64,000 nucleotides of DNA from Deinococcus aquaedulcis (GTDB lineage Bacteria; Deinococcota; Deinococci; Deinococcales; Deinococcaceae), in contig NZ_JAHRBL010000003.1 of assembly GCF_019693445.1 (NCBI RefSeq), positions 186,001 through 250,000 on the forward strand, given 5' to 3'. Positions 51,946 to 63,159 of the stretch are shown piece by piece. Numbering within the stretch: the first letter of the stretch is position 1; each line of letters opens with the position of its first letter. Position numbers and translations under genes: made by a program. Under the pieces are notes generated by a model, which was given only the letters and a program-made list of their open reading frames with translations, did no database searches and was not told the origin of the DNA.

Positions 51946-53139
51946 ATGACGGCCCTCTCCCCTGCCCCCGCCGCGCCCACCCGCGCGGCCCCGGACCGCC
52001 TCACACAGGCCACGCTGCTGCTGTTGGCCGCCCTGACGGTAATGTCCGGCGCCACCATTGCCCCGGCACTGCCCGCCATGCAGGCGCACTTTGCCGACAC
52101 CCCGAACGCGGCGCTGCTGACCAAGCTGGCCCTGACCATCCTGGGCGTGGTGATTGCGGTGACCGCCCCCATCAGCGGCGTGCTGGCGGACCGCTTTGGC
52201 CGCCGCCCAGTGCTGCTGGGTGCGCTGACCCTGTACGTGCTGGGCGGCGCCAGCGGCCTGGTGGCCCAGAGCCTGGGACAGGTGCTGGCCGGGCGCGTGG
52301 TGCTGGGGCTGGCGGTGGCCGGCACCATGACGGCGGCGGGCGCCCTGGTCAACGACCTGTTCAGCGGCCCCGGGCGTGGGCGTTTCCTGAGCCAGCAGGC
52401 AGCTTTTACCAGCTTTGGCGGTGCGGTGCTGCTGCCCCTGGGCGGGGTGCTGGCGGCCGTGAGCTGGCGCGCGCCGTTCGCGCTGTATCTGGCGGCGGCC
52501 CTGCTGCTGCCGCTGGTGCTGCGCCTGCCGCGTGGGGTGCCGGGGCAGGACGCGGTAGGCAGCGCCCCGCAGGCCGCCCCGCGCTGGGGCGCCATTGCGG
52601 TGGTCTATGCCCTGGCGCTGGGCTACATGATCGTGTTTTACCTGATGCCTGCGCAGGGCCCCTTTCTGCTGCGCGCGCTGGGCGCCGAACCCGGCGTGAT
52701 GGGCCTCATGCTGGGCAGTTCCACCCTGATGGCCGCTGTGACGGCGCTGGTCTTTTCACGCTTTGCCGGGCGCTTTGACACGCGGCGCCTCGCCGGGCTG
52801 GGCATGGCGATTGTGGCGCTGGGCTGGCTGCTGGTGTTCCGCGCGCCGGGGCTGGCGGTGGTGGAGGCCGGACTGCTGGTGGCGGGCCTGGGCGGGGGGC
52901 TGGTGTTTCCCAATCTGTATGCGTGGCTGGCCGACCTGACCCCGCCTGCATGGCGCGGCCGGGTCACGGCCGGCATGAGCAGCGCGGTGTTTCTGGGCCA
53001 GTTTCTTAGCCCGCTGGTGCTGGCGTCTTCCGCAGGCCACGAAGCCCAGGGCTTCGCAGCGGGGGCGGCCCTGGCGGCGGTGATGGGCGGGGCGCTGCTG
53101 GCCCTCAGCCTGCGGCCAGTGCCGCGCGCCCAGGGCTAG
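51946..53139 (+). CDS. MFS transporter
   Basis: 397 residues with about 12 membrane helices. The MFS loop 2-3 motif is GVLADRFGRRPVLLG, and helix 5 carries GRVVLGLAVAGTMTAAGALVNDLF, as in drug efflux members of the Bcr/CflA or DHA1 type. It may export a drug or metabolite. TAAGAT ends six bases before ATG 51946; an ACTTT-TT-AAAGT inverted repeat (51922-51933) directly before this box could be an operator. Confidence 0.88.
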   Translation: MTALSPAPAAPTRAAPDRLTQATLLLLAALTVMSGATIAPALPAMQAHFADTPNAALLTKLALTILGVVIAVTAPISGVLADRFGRRPVLLGALTLYVLGGASGLVAQSLGQVLAGRVVLGLAVAGTMTAAGALVNDLFSGPGRGRFLSQQAAFTSFGGAVLLPLGGVLAAVSWRAPFALYLAAALLLPLVLRLPRGVPGQDAVGSAPQAAPRWGAIAVVYALALGYMIVFYLMPAQGPFLLRALGAEPGVMGLMLGSSTLMAAVTALVFSRFAGRFDTRRLAGLGMAIVALGWLLVFRAPGLAVVEAGLLVAGLGGGLVFPNLYAWLADLTPPAWRGRVTAGMSSAVFLGQFLSPLVLASSAGHEAQGFAAGAALAAVMGGALLALSLRPVPRAQG

Positions 53140-53199
53140 GGCGGGCTAGCCCACCACCCGCCACCTTTTCTGTCCCGGGCAGAATGTAGACTGGGCGCG

Positions 53200-53799
53200 A
53201 TGATTGCTTATCTGTCCGGCGTGGTCCGGGACATCCGGGAAAACAGCGCTGTGGTGGTTGCCGGCGGCGTGGGCTACGAGGTGCAGTGCCCGGTGAGCAC
53301 CCTGGGCAAGCTGGTGGTCGGCGAGGTGGCCGAGCTGAACACCCGCTTCGTGGTGCGTGAAGACGCCCAGCTGCTCTTTGGCTTTCAGGACACCGACAGC
53401 CTGCGCCTGTTTGACCTGCTGACCGGCGTGAGTGGCGTGGGCCCCAAGCTGGCCCTCGCCCTGCTCTCGGCCATGCCGGTGAGCGCCCTGGCCGCCGGGC
53501 TGCTGGGCGGCGACGTGAAACTGCTGAGCAGTGTCAGCGGCGTGGGCAAGAAAACCGCCGAGCGGCTGGTGCTGGAACTGCAGAACAAGGTGCCCGACCA
53601 CTTGGCCACCCCGGCGGCAGCGGGCGGCGGCAAGGCCGCGCGCGTGGTGGGCACCGCCGGGCGCGACGCCATTGACGCCCTGCTGGCCCTGGGCTTCCGC
53701 GAGGCGCAGGTGCGCGCTGTGGTCGCCGAACTGCTGGCTGCAGAGCCGGACCTGAACGCCGATACCCTGATTCGCAAAGGGCTGGGGCGCCTGCGCTAA
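53200..53799 (+). CDS. ruvA: Holliday junction DNA helicase subunit RuvA
   Basis: 199 residues. N-terminal OB domain (MIAYLSGVVRDIRENSAVVVAGGVGYEVQCP), central double helix-hairpin-helix (LLTGVSGVGPKLALALLSAM and LLSSVSGVGKKTAERLVLELQNK) and C-terminal RuvB-binding domain (DAIDALLALGFREAQVRAVV). It holds Holliday junctions for RuvB-driven branch migration. ruvB and ruvC are not in the window. TAGACT ends seven bases before ATG 53200. Confidence 0.96.
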   Translation: MIAYLSGVVRDIRENSAVVVAGGVGYEVQCPVSTLGKLVVGEVAELNTRFVVREDAQLLFGFQDTDSLRLFDLLTGVSGVGPKLALALLSAMPVSALAAGLLGGDVKLLSSVSGVGKKTAERLVLELQNKVPDHLATPAAAGGGKAARVVGTAGRDAIDALLALGFREAQVRAVVAELLAAEPDLNADTLIRKGLGRLR

Positions 53800-54851
53800 A
53801 CGGACAGGGCCCGCACATCCTCCACACTGCCGTATCCCCCCACAAACAGGGCCACGCGCAGGTCGTGAATAAACCGCGCCAGCCAGTCCTCCACCGCTTC
53901 GGCGCTGTCCAGGGCCGGGGCCAGCAGCGGCCGGGCCACCGCCACCACCTGCGCGCCCAGGGCCAGGGCCCGGGCGGCATCCAGGCCCGTGCGAATGCCA
54001 CCCGAGGCAATCAGGGGCACCCCGGGCGCGGCCTGCCGGGCGTCTCGCAGCGCCTGGGCGGTGGGAATGCCCAATTCACACAGGTCGGTGCTTTGCACTG
54101 CACCGTGGTGAACCAGCTGCTCCACCCGCGCCCAGCTTGTCCCCCCTGCCCCCGCCACATCCAGCGCGGCAAAGCCCAGCGGCGCGGCGGCAGCCACACT
54201 GCGGGCGTCCAGGCCGTGCCCCACCTCCTTGAGCACCACCGGAAAGTCGAGGTGGGGCAGCACCGCCGACAGCCGCCCGGTCAGGCCCGCCCAGCGCGTG
54301 TCGCCGCCCGGCTGCAGGGCTTCTTGCAGAGGGTTGACGTGAATGGCCAGGGCGTCGGCGCCCACCTCGCGCACGGCGCGGCGCGCGTGCTCGGGACCGT
54401 AGCCCAGCAGGAACTGGGCGCCGCCCAGGTTGCCCACCAGCAGGATGTCCGGGGCCACCTCGCGCACCAGAAAAGAGGCGCGGGCCTCAGGGCGCTCCAG
54501 CATCACCCGCTGCGAGCCCAGCATCAGGCCCACGCCCAGCCGCTGCGCCGCCAGGGCCAGATGCCGGTTGATGCGCCCGGCGGCCTGGGCGCCGCCCGTC
54601 ATGGCGCCGATCAGCACCGGGGCGCGCAGTGGCCGCCCCAGAAACGAGGTGCCCAGCGCCACCTCGTCCAGGTTGCGTTCCGGCAGGGCGCGGTAGGGCC
54701 AGGGCACATGTTCCAGGCCGGTGGTCTGGCGCTGGTACTGGCTTTCTGGGCGCAGGCAGGCTTCGATGTGGCGCAGCTTGCGCACCTGAATGGCGCTGTC
54801 TGCAGGGGCACTGCTTGGCGGGGCGCTGTCGGCCTGCTCGGGCGGGGTCAC
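53796..54851 (-). CDS. fni: Isopentenyl-diphosphate delta-isomerase, type 2 (FMN)
   Basis: 351 residues from GTG 54851. FMN- and NADPH-dependent interconversion of IPP and DMAPP. Motifs: RKLRHIEACLRPES, LIGAMTGGAQAAGRINRHLALAAQRLGVGLMLGSQRVMLE, NPLQEALQPGGD, VVLKEVGHGLD, DVAGAGGTSWARVE and LIASGGIRTGLDAARALALGA. It overlaps the ruvA stop tail-to-tail. TACGCT ends six bases before the GTG. Works in the isoprenoid pathway opened by dxs at 41502. Confidence 0.95.
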   Translation of the reverse strand: MTPPEQADSAPPSSAPADSAIQVRKLRHIEACLRPESQYQRQTTGLEHVPWPYRALPERNLDEVALGTSFLGRPLRAPVLIGAMTGGAQAAGRINRHLALAAQRLGVGLMLGSQRVMLERPEARASFLVREVAPDILLVGNLGGAQFLLGYGPEHARRAVREVGADALAIHVNPLQEALQPGGDTRWAGLTGRLSAVLPHLDFPVVLKEVGHGLDARSVAAAAPLGFAALDVAGAGGTSWARVEQLVHHGAVQSTDLCELGIPTAQALRDARQAAPGVPLIASGGIRTGLDAARALALGAQVVAVARPLLAPALDSAEAVEDWLARFIHDLRVALFVGGYGSVEDVRALSV

Positions 54852-54928
54852 GCCCCCAGCGTAGCGGGCATGGGCCCTGGAGCGGCTGTAAGCCCCGCGA
54901 CAAAGCCCGCGTGCCCGCCGGGCCCCCG

Positions 54929-54957
54929 TTGACAGATCGGGCATTCAGAGCTACTCT
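54929..54957 (+). promoter_or_regulatory. tRNA-fMet promoter
   Basis: TTGACA (54929-54934), a 17-base spacer and TACTCT (54952-54957), a near-consensus promoter about 44 bases before the mature tRNA. Confidence 0.82.
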
Positions 54958-55000
54958 TTCTGAGCGCCTGAAACGGGCGCCGCAAGAAAGACCAGAGTAT

Positions 55001-55077
<77 letters not shown>

Positions 55078-55082
55078 CTTCG

Positions 55083-55104
55083 CCCCCACTTCGGTGGGGG
55101 TTTT
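55083..55104 (+). terminator. UUCG-tetraloop terminator after tRNA-fMet
   Basis: CCCCCAC (55083-55089), loop TTCG, GTGGGGG (55094-55100), TTTT. A compact, very stable intrinsic terminator six bases after the tRNA. Confidence 0.93.
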
Positions 55105-55181
55105 GCGTTGTGGGTGCTGGTCTGGTGGTGTCGGGCCGCGCTCGGAACCCTGGGGCCGCCCGGCGCGTAAGCATCTGTCGT

Positions 55182-55688
55182 ATGAGTCTTGCGTTTCTGA
55201 TCTTTCTGGTGGCCTGGATTATCGGCATGGTGGGTACCTTTGTGCCGGTGGTGCCCGCCACCGCCATCATCTTTCTGGGTTCGGTGGCGGCCACGCTGGT
55301 GGACGGCTTTCAGCCCTGGCCGGACCTGCCCTTCCTGCTCACCTTTCTGGTGATCACCATCCTGATCGGACTGGTGGACAACGTGGCCTCGGCCTGGGGC
55401 GCGCGCAAGTACGGCGGCAGCAAGCAGGCGGTGTGGGGCGCCCTGATTGGCGGCGTGGTGGGGATTTTGCCCATCATTCCGTTTGGCCTGATCGTGGGCC
55501 CGCTGGTGGGCGCCCTGATCGCTGAACTGGTCGTGGTGAAAAAGGCCCCTGCCGACGCCATGCGCGCGGCCTGGGGCACCCTGGTGGGCCTGCTGACCGG
55601 GCTGGCCGCCAAGCTGGTGCTGCACCTCTTGATCGGTCTGTACGAACTGTGGCGCCTGTGGGACCCGGCCAAGAGCGTGTTCGGCTGA
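55182..55688 (+). CDS. DUF456 membrane protein
   Basis: 168 residues with four or more membrane helices. The repeated glycine-rich pattern [21 protein letters not shown] and [28 protein letters not shown] is characteristic of DUF456, a small integral membrane family of unknown role. ATG 55182 begins the first helix; a TAAGCAT sequence lies seven bases upstream, close to the leaderless pattern. Confidence 0.86.
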   Translation: MSLAFLIFLVAWIIGMVGTFVPVVPATAIIFLGSVAATLVDGFQPWPDLPFLLTFLVITILIGLVDNVASAWGARKYGGSKQAVWGALIGGVVGILPIIPFGLIVGPLVGALIAELVVVKKAPADAMRAAWGTLVGLLTGLAAKLVLHLLIGLYELWRLWDPAKSVFG

Positions 55689-55707
55689 GCCAGCTCCCCC
55701 TCTCCTG

Positions 55708-55731
55708 AAGCCCCCAACGAAGGGGGCTTTT
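55708..55731 (+). terminator. Terminator after the DUF456 gene
   Basis: AAGCCCCC (55708-55715), loop AACGAA, GGGGGCTT (55722-55729) and TT: an intrinsic terminator 20 bases after the stop. Confidence 0.85.
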
Positions 55732-55757
55732 GCTGTGGCCTGCGCGCCGCTGCTGCG

Positions 55758-56468
55758 CTAACGGCTGAACAGCAGCGGGGCCAGGGCAATGAAGCCCACC
55801 GCCAGCGCGGGCAGCAGGGGCAGCAGGGTCCCGGCGGCGGCCCGTGCGGGGCGGCCCGTCAGCACGGCAAAGGCGGGAAAGGCCAGCGCGCACTGGGCGG
55901 CGGTGCCCAGCATCGTCACGGCCAGCAGCAGCGCGGCGGGCGCGGTCTGGGCCAGGCCCGCCAGCGCCAGCTGCTGCACCTTGCGGCTGTTCTCGCCGGC
56001 CTGGGCCAGCGCGGCCAGGTCGGGGCGCCACGCGGCCTCTGGGGTCAGCAGGGCCAGCACCGTGACCAGCAGGTACAGCGGGGGCAGCAGCGCAAAACTG
56101 GCGCCGTAGACCTCGGCGGCGCGCCCAGCCCGGCCGGCGCCCAGGCGGCCCAGGCCCCACATCAGGCCGTAGGTGAATAGGGTCAGGAAGGCGCCCCCCA
56201 GCACATTGGTGGCGTGCGCGGCCAGGGGCGAGGCGCCCCCCGCCACCTCGGCGGCCAGCCGCACAGCGGGCGACACCAGGGCGGCGTAGGCCACACCGGA
56301 CAGCGCGGCCGAGAGCCCCGCCATCCCCAGGTAGCGCAGGGGCGCAGGCTCGGTGGGGGCCAGCTGCCGGGCAAAGACGCGCGGCCCCATCAGGAAGGTG
56401 GTGGGCAGCGGGGCGGCCGGAGCGGGCGGCGGGGCAGAAGCAGGGGCGCGGGCCATAGGCCCCGCCAT
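55758..56468 (-). CDS. Multi-pass membrane protein, possibly Yip1-like
   Basis: 236 residues. A Pro/Ala-rich N-terminus precedes about five to six hydrophobic helices (LGMAGLSAALSGVAYAALV, VLGGAFLTLFTYGLMWGL, FALLPPLYLLVTVLALL and two more). The general layout resembles the Yip1/YIPF fold but no firm motif decides it. The start lies one base after the stop of the DUF1232 gene, so they share a transcript. Confidence 0.65.
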   Translation of the reverse strand: MAGPMARAPASAPPPAPAAPLPTTFLMGPRVFARQLAPTEPAPLRYLGMAGLSAALSGVAYAALVSPAVRLAAEVAGGASPLAAHATNVLGGAFLTLFTYGLMWGLGRLGAGRAGRAAEVYGASFALLPPLYLLVTVLALLTPEAAWRPDLAALAQAGENSRKVQQLALAGLAQTAPAALLLAVTMLGTAAQCALAFPAFAVLTGRPARAAAGTLLPLLPALAVGFIALAPLLFSR

Positions 56469-56469
56469 G

Positions 56470-56865
56470 CTACTGGCCCGCGCGGGGCCAGAGGACCCAG
56501 GCCAGCGCCAGCAGCCCCAGATAGGCGGCCATGATCAGCGCCGCGCCCCAGCCGCTGCGGCCCAGCCGGGTCGGGGCAGCCTCGGCCTGCCGCCGGGCAT
56601 CGGCCATGACGGCTGGCGGAATCAGACGCAGGGCCAGCCACAGCCCGGCCGGAACCAGCAGCAGGTCGTCCAGCTGCCCCAGCACCGGAATGAAGTCGGG
56701 GATCAGGTCAATGGGGCTCAGGGCGTAGGCCAGGACCAGCAGCGCCCACGCGCGGGCGTACCAGGGCGTGCGCGGATCGCGCGCCGCGAGGCTGAGGGCC
56801 AGCAGTTCGGCCTTCAGGCGCCGGGCCAGGGTGCGCAGCCGCGTGGTCAAGGAGGGTCTGGACAC
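56470..56865 (-). CDS. DUF1232 (YkvA-like) membrane protein
   Basis: 131 residues from GTG 56865. The stretch [37 protein letters not shown] is the DUF1232 signature, followed by a C-terminal helix. Function unknown in the family. TAGGCT lies nine bases upstream of the GTG. It follows the CPBP protease gene by 12 bases and precedes the next membrane gene by one base. Confidence 0.88.
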   Translation of the reverse strand: MSRPSLTTRLRTLARRLKAELLALSLAARDPRTPWYARAWALLVLAYALSPIDLIPDFIPVLGQLDDLLLVPAGLWLALRLIPPAVMADARRQAEAAPTRLGRSGWGAALIMAAYLGLLALAWVLWPRAGQ

Positions 56866-56877
56866 AGGCTGGCAAGC

Positions 56878-57849
56878 CTAGCGCAGCGCCCCGCGCAGGT
56901 CGCTGGCCCACTGGGTGAACACCGGCAAGGTGGCCAGGGCCGCCAGTAACCCAAACAGCGCCACCGCCACCAGCGCCGCGCTGAGCCAGGGGCCCGGGGC
57001 GCTGCGTTCCTGCGGATCGGGGCGGGGGGTCAGCCACAGGTGCAGTACGACCAGGACCACGCTGCCAAACAGCAGCGAGCCCAGCGCCACCGGCACCTTC
57101 AGGGCCGGGTTCTGCAGCAGGTCGGTGGCCTGGGCCGTGTCGCTGGGCAGCCGGCCCGCCACAAAGGCGCCCAGCCCCACGGCCAGCGTGTTGTTCAGCG
57201 CGTGGATGATCACGCTGTTCCACAGGCTGCCGGTGTGCTGCGCCACGCGCGCCAGCACGTAGGCCAGCGGCAGAATGCCGGCCACACTGGCGGGCGCCCC
57301 GTGCGCCAGTGCGAAGACGGCCGTGCTGGTCAGGGCGGCCACCGTGAACCCCGCCGCGCGCTCGTGCCCGCGCATCAGCAGGCCCCGGAAGGCCACTTCT
57401 TCGGCAAAGGGAATCAGCAGGCCCGCCGCCAGCAGCAGCGCCCACAGGTCCGCGCCCCGGCTAAGAAACTGCGGCACGCTGTCGGCCGCACTGGGAAACA
57501 GGGCCACTACCGCCACCACGAAGGCGCGCGAGGCCAGAAAAGCCAGCACGAACGCGGCCAGCGCCGTGCCCCAGGCCGGGGGGGTGCGCCAGCGGGTGTC
57601 GCGCCGCAGCGTCTCTATCACCTCACTGAAGATGGTCAGGCCCACCAGCACCACCAGCGCAAACGCGCCCAGCAGCGCCGTGCCCAGCGGCACCCCGGCA
57701 GCCATCAGCAGCGCCGAGACCACGTTCTGCACCAGCAGCAGCGTCAGGGCGGCGCGGTTGCCGTCCACCGCCCGGATGCCCGGGGGCACGGGAGAAAGCG
57801 GGGCGGCCTGCGGCGGGGTGGGCGGGGGGCTGGGGTGCGGCGCCGTCAT
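56878..57849 (-). CDS. CPBP family intramembrane metalloprotease
   Basis: 323 residues, multi-pass. The CPBP (Abi/Rce1-like) motifs are [17 protein letters not shown] (EExxxR), FALAHG and HALNNTLA (HxxxN/B). Such proteases cleave membrane substrates or CAAX-like tails; bacterial roles include bacteriocin self-immunity and signalling. TAGGCT ends seven bases before ATG 57849. It leads a three-gene membrane-protein unit and lies just downstream of the two-component operon. Confidence 0.88.
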   Translation of the reverse strand: MTAPHPSPPPTPPQAAPLSPVPPGIRAVDGNRAALTLLLVQNVVSALLMAAGVPLGTALLGAFALVVLVGLTIFSEVIETLRRDTRWRTPPAWGTALAAFVLAFLASRAFVVAVVALFPSAADSVPQFLSRGADLWALLLAAGLLIPFAEEVAFRGLLMRGHERAAGFTVAALTSTAVFALAHGAPASVAGILPLAYVLARVAQHTGSLWNSVIIHALNNTLAVGLGAFVAGRLPSDTAQATDLLQNPALKVPVALGSLLFGSVVLVVLHLWLTPRPDPQERSAPGPWLSAALVAVALFGLLAALATLPVFTQWASDLRGALR

Positions 57850-57929
57850 GCCCCAGAGCCTACCGCTTGCCCGGCCCCGCCGCCGCGCACCCACGGCAGG
57901 GGCTGTGGCGCGCTCTGGCCGCGCTGGCC

Positions 57930-58594
<665 letters not shown>

Positions 58595-58598
<4 letters not shown>

Positions 58599-59619
58599 GG
58601 GGTGTCCTCCAGGGGAGACAGGGTGAATTCCGAGCGGGGCGCGTCCACGAACACGTCCAGCGCGGGGGTGGGGCTGGGCGGCCGGGTGCGGGGCCAGTTC
58701 AGGGTGTCGCGGTCGGTAAAACGCACCCGCGTGCTCAGGGCGGGCGGCAGGCGCAGCGTCACGCGCCCGCCCTGGGTGCGGATGTCCAGGCTGCCGCGCG
58801 TGAGGGGGGTGGCGCTGACCGTCACGTCGCCCGTGGCGGTGGTCACCGTGGCGCGGCCCAGGATGACCGGCAGGGTCAGGCGCAGGTCGCCGCTGTCGCT
58901 GCCCACGCCCAGGGTCTGGGTGCGCATGCCCGCTAGGTTCAGCCGCAGCTCGCCGTCGGCGGTGTTCACGCGCAGGGCGTCGGGCGCGCTGCCTTTGGGG
59001 GCCGTGAGCACCACGTTGCCGCTGCGGGTGACCACGCTGACGGGGCCAGCGGGCCGCGCCGGCAGCACCAGGGCCACGTCGCCGCTGTCGCTGCGCAGGG
59101 TCAGCGCACGCACCCGCAGCGGGGTGAGCTGCAGGCGCTGATCGCCGCTGGTGGTCACGCTGCCCAGCGTGAGGGGCAATCCCCGCGCCAGCGCCAGGGT
59201 GAGGGTGTGCTGCACAGGTTCGGGGCCGCCCAGCACCACCCCGCGCGTGTTTGGCGGCTGCACGTTCAGGGTGACCTGCGCGGTAATGGCGCGGCCCTGG
59301 CGGCTGACCTCGGCCTGCACCGGGTTGCGGGCGCGGTGGCGGGCCGAACCCTGCACGGCCATGGGGCTGCCGGGCGGCAGCGGCGAGACCGCCACATTCA
59401 CCCGGTCCCCGCTGAAATTCAGCGCGGCGCTGCTGGCGAGGTCCAGGGGCAGTGGGCCGTCCAGCGGCACCTGCAGGGGCGTGTTCTGCACGCTCATGCC
59501 GGGAGTCAGCGTGCGCGCAGCGCCGTGCCACGCCAGCGCCAGCCCGGCGCCCACCAGCCCCAGCCCCAGCGCCATGCGCCCCAGCACCGGCAGCAGCGGC
59601 CTCGACGGCGGCCACGTGG

Positions 59620-59623
<4 letters not shown>
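58595..59623 (-). CDS. DUF4097-like membrane-anchored beta-helix protein
   Basis: 342 residues from GTG 59623 (GTGA overlap with the kinase). One N-terminal membrane helix (MALGLGLVGAGLALAWHG), then repeated short beta strands with the recurring SGDV/SGNV/TGDV/SGDLR pattern (LRSDSGDVALVLP, TRSGNVVLTAPKG, GSDSGDLRLTLP, TTATGDVTVSA), typical of DUF4097/adhesin-like solenoids. In LiaRS-type systems such membrane proteins modulate the kinase; that role is inferred from the operon. Confidence 0.75.
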
Positions 59624-61317
<1,694 letters not shown>

Positions 61318-61580
61318 GCCGCGCAGCCTACTGCGCCCGGCCAGCGCGCGGCGTCCCCCGAAAGAGGCAGCGAGGCGTGAATGGTGCCGAGGCGCGGCCC
61401 GGCGGTCCTGCATATTGCTTGCAGACAGGCTCGTCTGGGCCGTATGCACCGCAAAACCCAGAGCCGCCCTGGGGCACAGCCTTTGACGGCTTTAGAGCGA
61501 AGGAAGTGGGTCTCCAGCGGAGACAGCCGCGCGGGCGGGGGTGACGCTCGCGAAACGGGCCGCCGCGCTCAGAGCGAAAC

Positions 61581-61652
61581 CCAGCGCGATCCCAGGTCTC
61601 TCCCCAGGGTCGCGCTGGGGCGAACCAAGTGAAGCCCCGGAGAAGACGGTGA
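61581..61652. repeat. Hairpin and dispersed repeat downstream of lepB
   Basis: CCCAGCGCGA (61581-61590) pairs with TCGCGCTGGG (61611-61620), plus an inner CCC/GGG, possibly the lepB transcript end. The adjoining 61616-61652 matches 51031-51065. A smaller GTCTCC-AGC-GGAGAC palindrome lies at 61510-61524. No gene is seen in 61331-61677. Confidence 0.55.
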
Positions 61653-61677
61653 CGTGGGCGGACGTGAGGTGCGGCGC

Positions 61678-62415
61678 TCAGGGGCCGCCGAGCAGCCAAC
61701 GGGGACTGAACTCCGCCGCGCCGCTCAGGCGCACCCGGTCCTCGGGGTGGGGTTCGCCGTCGCAGGGGGGTGTGGCCTGGGCCGGGCGCTGCAGCGGCCA
61801 CACGCGGGCCAGGGCCCGCCCCGCGATATCGCCCACTGGCACGGGTCCAAACAGGCGGCTGTCCAGGCTCCCCCCGGGCGAGCGATTGTCGCCCAGCAGG
61901 TAGTAGTGCCCCGGCGGCACCGTGACTTCCGGCTGGGGTGCCGCCGCCGGCCACGGGGCCACGCCATTGGCCTGAGGCCCGAGGGTATCCAGGCAATACG
62001 CGGCCCAGAAGGTGCGGGCTACCTCGGGCAGCACCCGGCCGTTCACCCTTACCACGCCGCCCCGCAGGCTGACCCGGTCCCCCGGCAGGCCAATCACCCG
62101 CTTGACCAGAAAGGGCCGGTAGCGCCAGGGCAGCGGCATGCCCCGGTACATCTGGCTCCAGGCGGCTTCGGCGCCGCGTGGGGGCTTGAACACCACGATA
62201 TCGCCCCGGGCGTAGCCCCCCACTCCCAGCCGGTGCACCCAGCCGCCGGCCTTTTCCACCGCCAGCCATTCGCCGTGGCGCAGGGCGGGCAGCATGCTGG
62301 CGCCGTCCACCTGCACCGCCGAGGCCCCAAACTGGGTGACCACCAGCGCAAACAGCACCGGCTGCCCCCACTCGCGCAGGGTGGCCCAGAGCCGCGCCGC
62401 CCACAGGCGCGTCAT
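61678..62415 (-). CDS. lepB: Signal peptidase I
   Basis: 245 residues. N-terminal membrane helix, then catalytic Ser40 in VDGASMLPAL, Lys105 in PFLVKRVIGLPGD, and box E GDNRSPGGSLDSRLFGPV. It removes signal peptides from exported proteins. The ATG overlaps the stop of the preceding small membrane gene (ATGA), putting it in an operon with a PadR regulator. Many bacteria have a second lepB; this one's control by PadR suggests a conditional or specialised copy. Confidence 0.93.
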   Translation of the reverse strand: MTRLWAARLWATLREWGQPVLFALVVTQFGASAVQVDGASMLPALRHGEWLAVEKAGGWVHRLGVGGYARGDIVVFKPPRGAEAAWSQMYRGMPLPWRYRPFLVKRVIGLPGDRVSLRGGVVRVNGRVLPEVARTFWAAYCLDTLGPQANGVAPWPAAAPQPEVTVPPGHYYLLGDNRSPGGSLDSRLFGPVPVGDIAGRALARVWPLQRPAQATPPCDGEPHPEDRVRLSGAAEFSPRWLLGGP

Positions 62416-62750
62416 GGCTGCCCCGAGACGTGCAGCGGCGCCGCGAGGCTACCCTGCACGGCATACGCCGCGCCGCCCAGGGCCGCGCCCACCAGCACCG
62501 CTGCCCGCAGGGGCCGCCCCAGGTACACCCCGGCCAGCCGCAGCGCCGCCGGCCACACCGGCCCCGCCTGTTGCAGCGCGTGGGCCCAGGCCTGCGCTTC
62601 GGGCAGCCCGCGCACCTGGGCGTCGTGGGCCAGGCCATGCAGGTGGGCGTGCACCTCGGCCACCACGCGGGGCCGCACCTGGGGCGGCAGCAGCAAGGTC
62701 AGGCGGCGCAGGTACCGCCGCGCGGCCGGCGGGCAGGGAGCGGCACTCAC
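62412..62750 (-). CDS. Small membrane protein, HAAS/DUF1700-like
   Basis: 112 residues from GTG 62750, which overlaps the padR stop as GTGA; a GTG at 62753 is possible. The first part (RRYLRRLTLLLPPQVRPRVVAEVHAHLHGLAHDAQVRGLPEAQAWAHALQQAGP) matches the helical HAAS-type segment commonly encoded beside PadR genes; one membrane helix follows (AAVLVGAALGGAAYAV). Function unknown; the operon suggests it is a partner of PadR signalling. Confidence 0.72.
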   Translation of the reverse strand: MSAAPCPPAARRYLRRLTLLLPPQVRPRVVAEVHAHLHGLAHDAQVRGLPEAQAWAHALQQAGPVWPAALRLAGVYLGRPLRAAVLVGAALGGAAYAVQGSLAAPLHVSGQP

Positions 62751-63064
62751 CACAGGCTCCGCAGGGCGCGGTCAAAGGCGGCGTAGCTCTCGCGGCGGCG
62801 CTGCAGCTCGGCGCGCCCCGCTGCCGTCAGCGCGTAGGTGCGCACGGGGGGGCCGCCCCGGGCCAGGGTGGTTTCTGCCGTCTGCAAAAAACCAGCCCGT
62901 TCCAGGCGGTGCAGGGCGGGGTACAGGCTGCCCACGTTCAGGGTGATGCGGCCCTGGGTCAGGGCCTCCACCCGCTTAGCGAGGTCCAGGCCGTAGCCAC
63001 TTTCCCGCTCCAGCACGCTCAGCAGAATCAGGTCCAGATTCCCCTTGAAGAGGTTGAGATCCAT
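62747..63064 (-). CDS. PadR family transcriptional regulator
   Basis: 105 residues from ATG 63064. Winged-helix PadR domain: LILLSVLERESGYGLDLAKRVEALTQGRITLNVGSLYPALHRLERAGFLQTAE and TYALTAAGRAELQRR. The promoter region carries tandem TATC/GATA palindromes at 63068-63095 that overlap its -10 box, so it likely represses itself and the two genes after it, including lepB. Confidence 0.92.
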   Translation of the reverse strand: MDLNLFKGNLDLILLSVLERESGYGLDLAKRVEALTQGRITLNVGSLYPALHRLERAGFLQTAETTLARGGPPVRTYALTAAGRAELQRRRESYAAFDRALRSLW

Positions 63065-63067
63065 AGG

Positions 63068-63095
63068 TATCAGTGTCTGATATCGGCATCTGATA
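63068..63095 (-). promoter_or_regulatory. Tandem PadR-type operators
   Basis: TATCAGTGTCTGATA (63068-63082) and TATCGGCATCTGATA (63081-63095) share a TA and both read TATC-N7-GATA. On the minus strand they overlap a likely promoter, TTGCTT, 17 bases and GACACT seven bases before the padR ATG. Confidence 0.75.
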
Positions 63096-63159
63096 AGCAA
63101 GCGCAAATGGGTGGGGGCACCCGGTCGCCCCAGATGCCCCCACTTGCCCGCCCCGCGCC

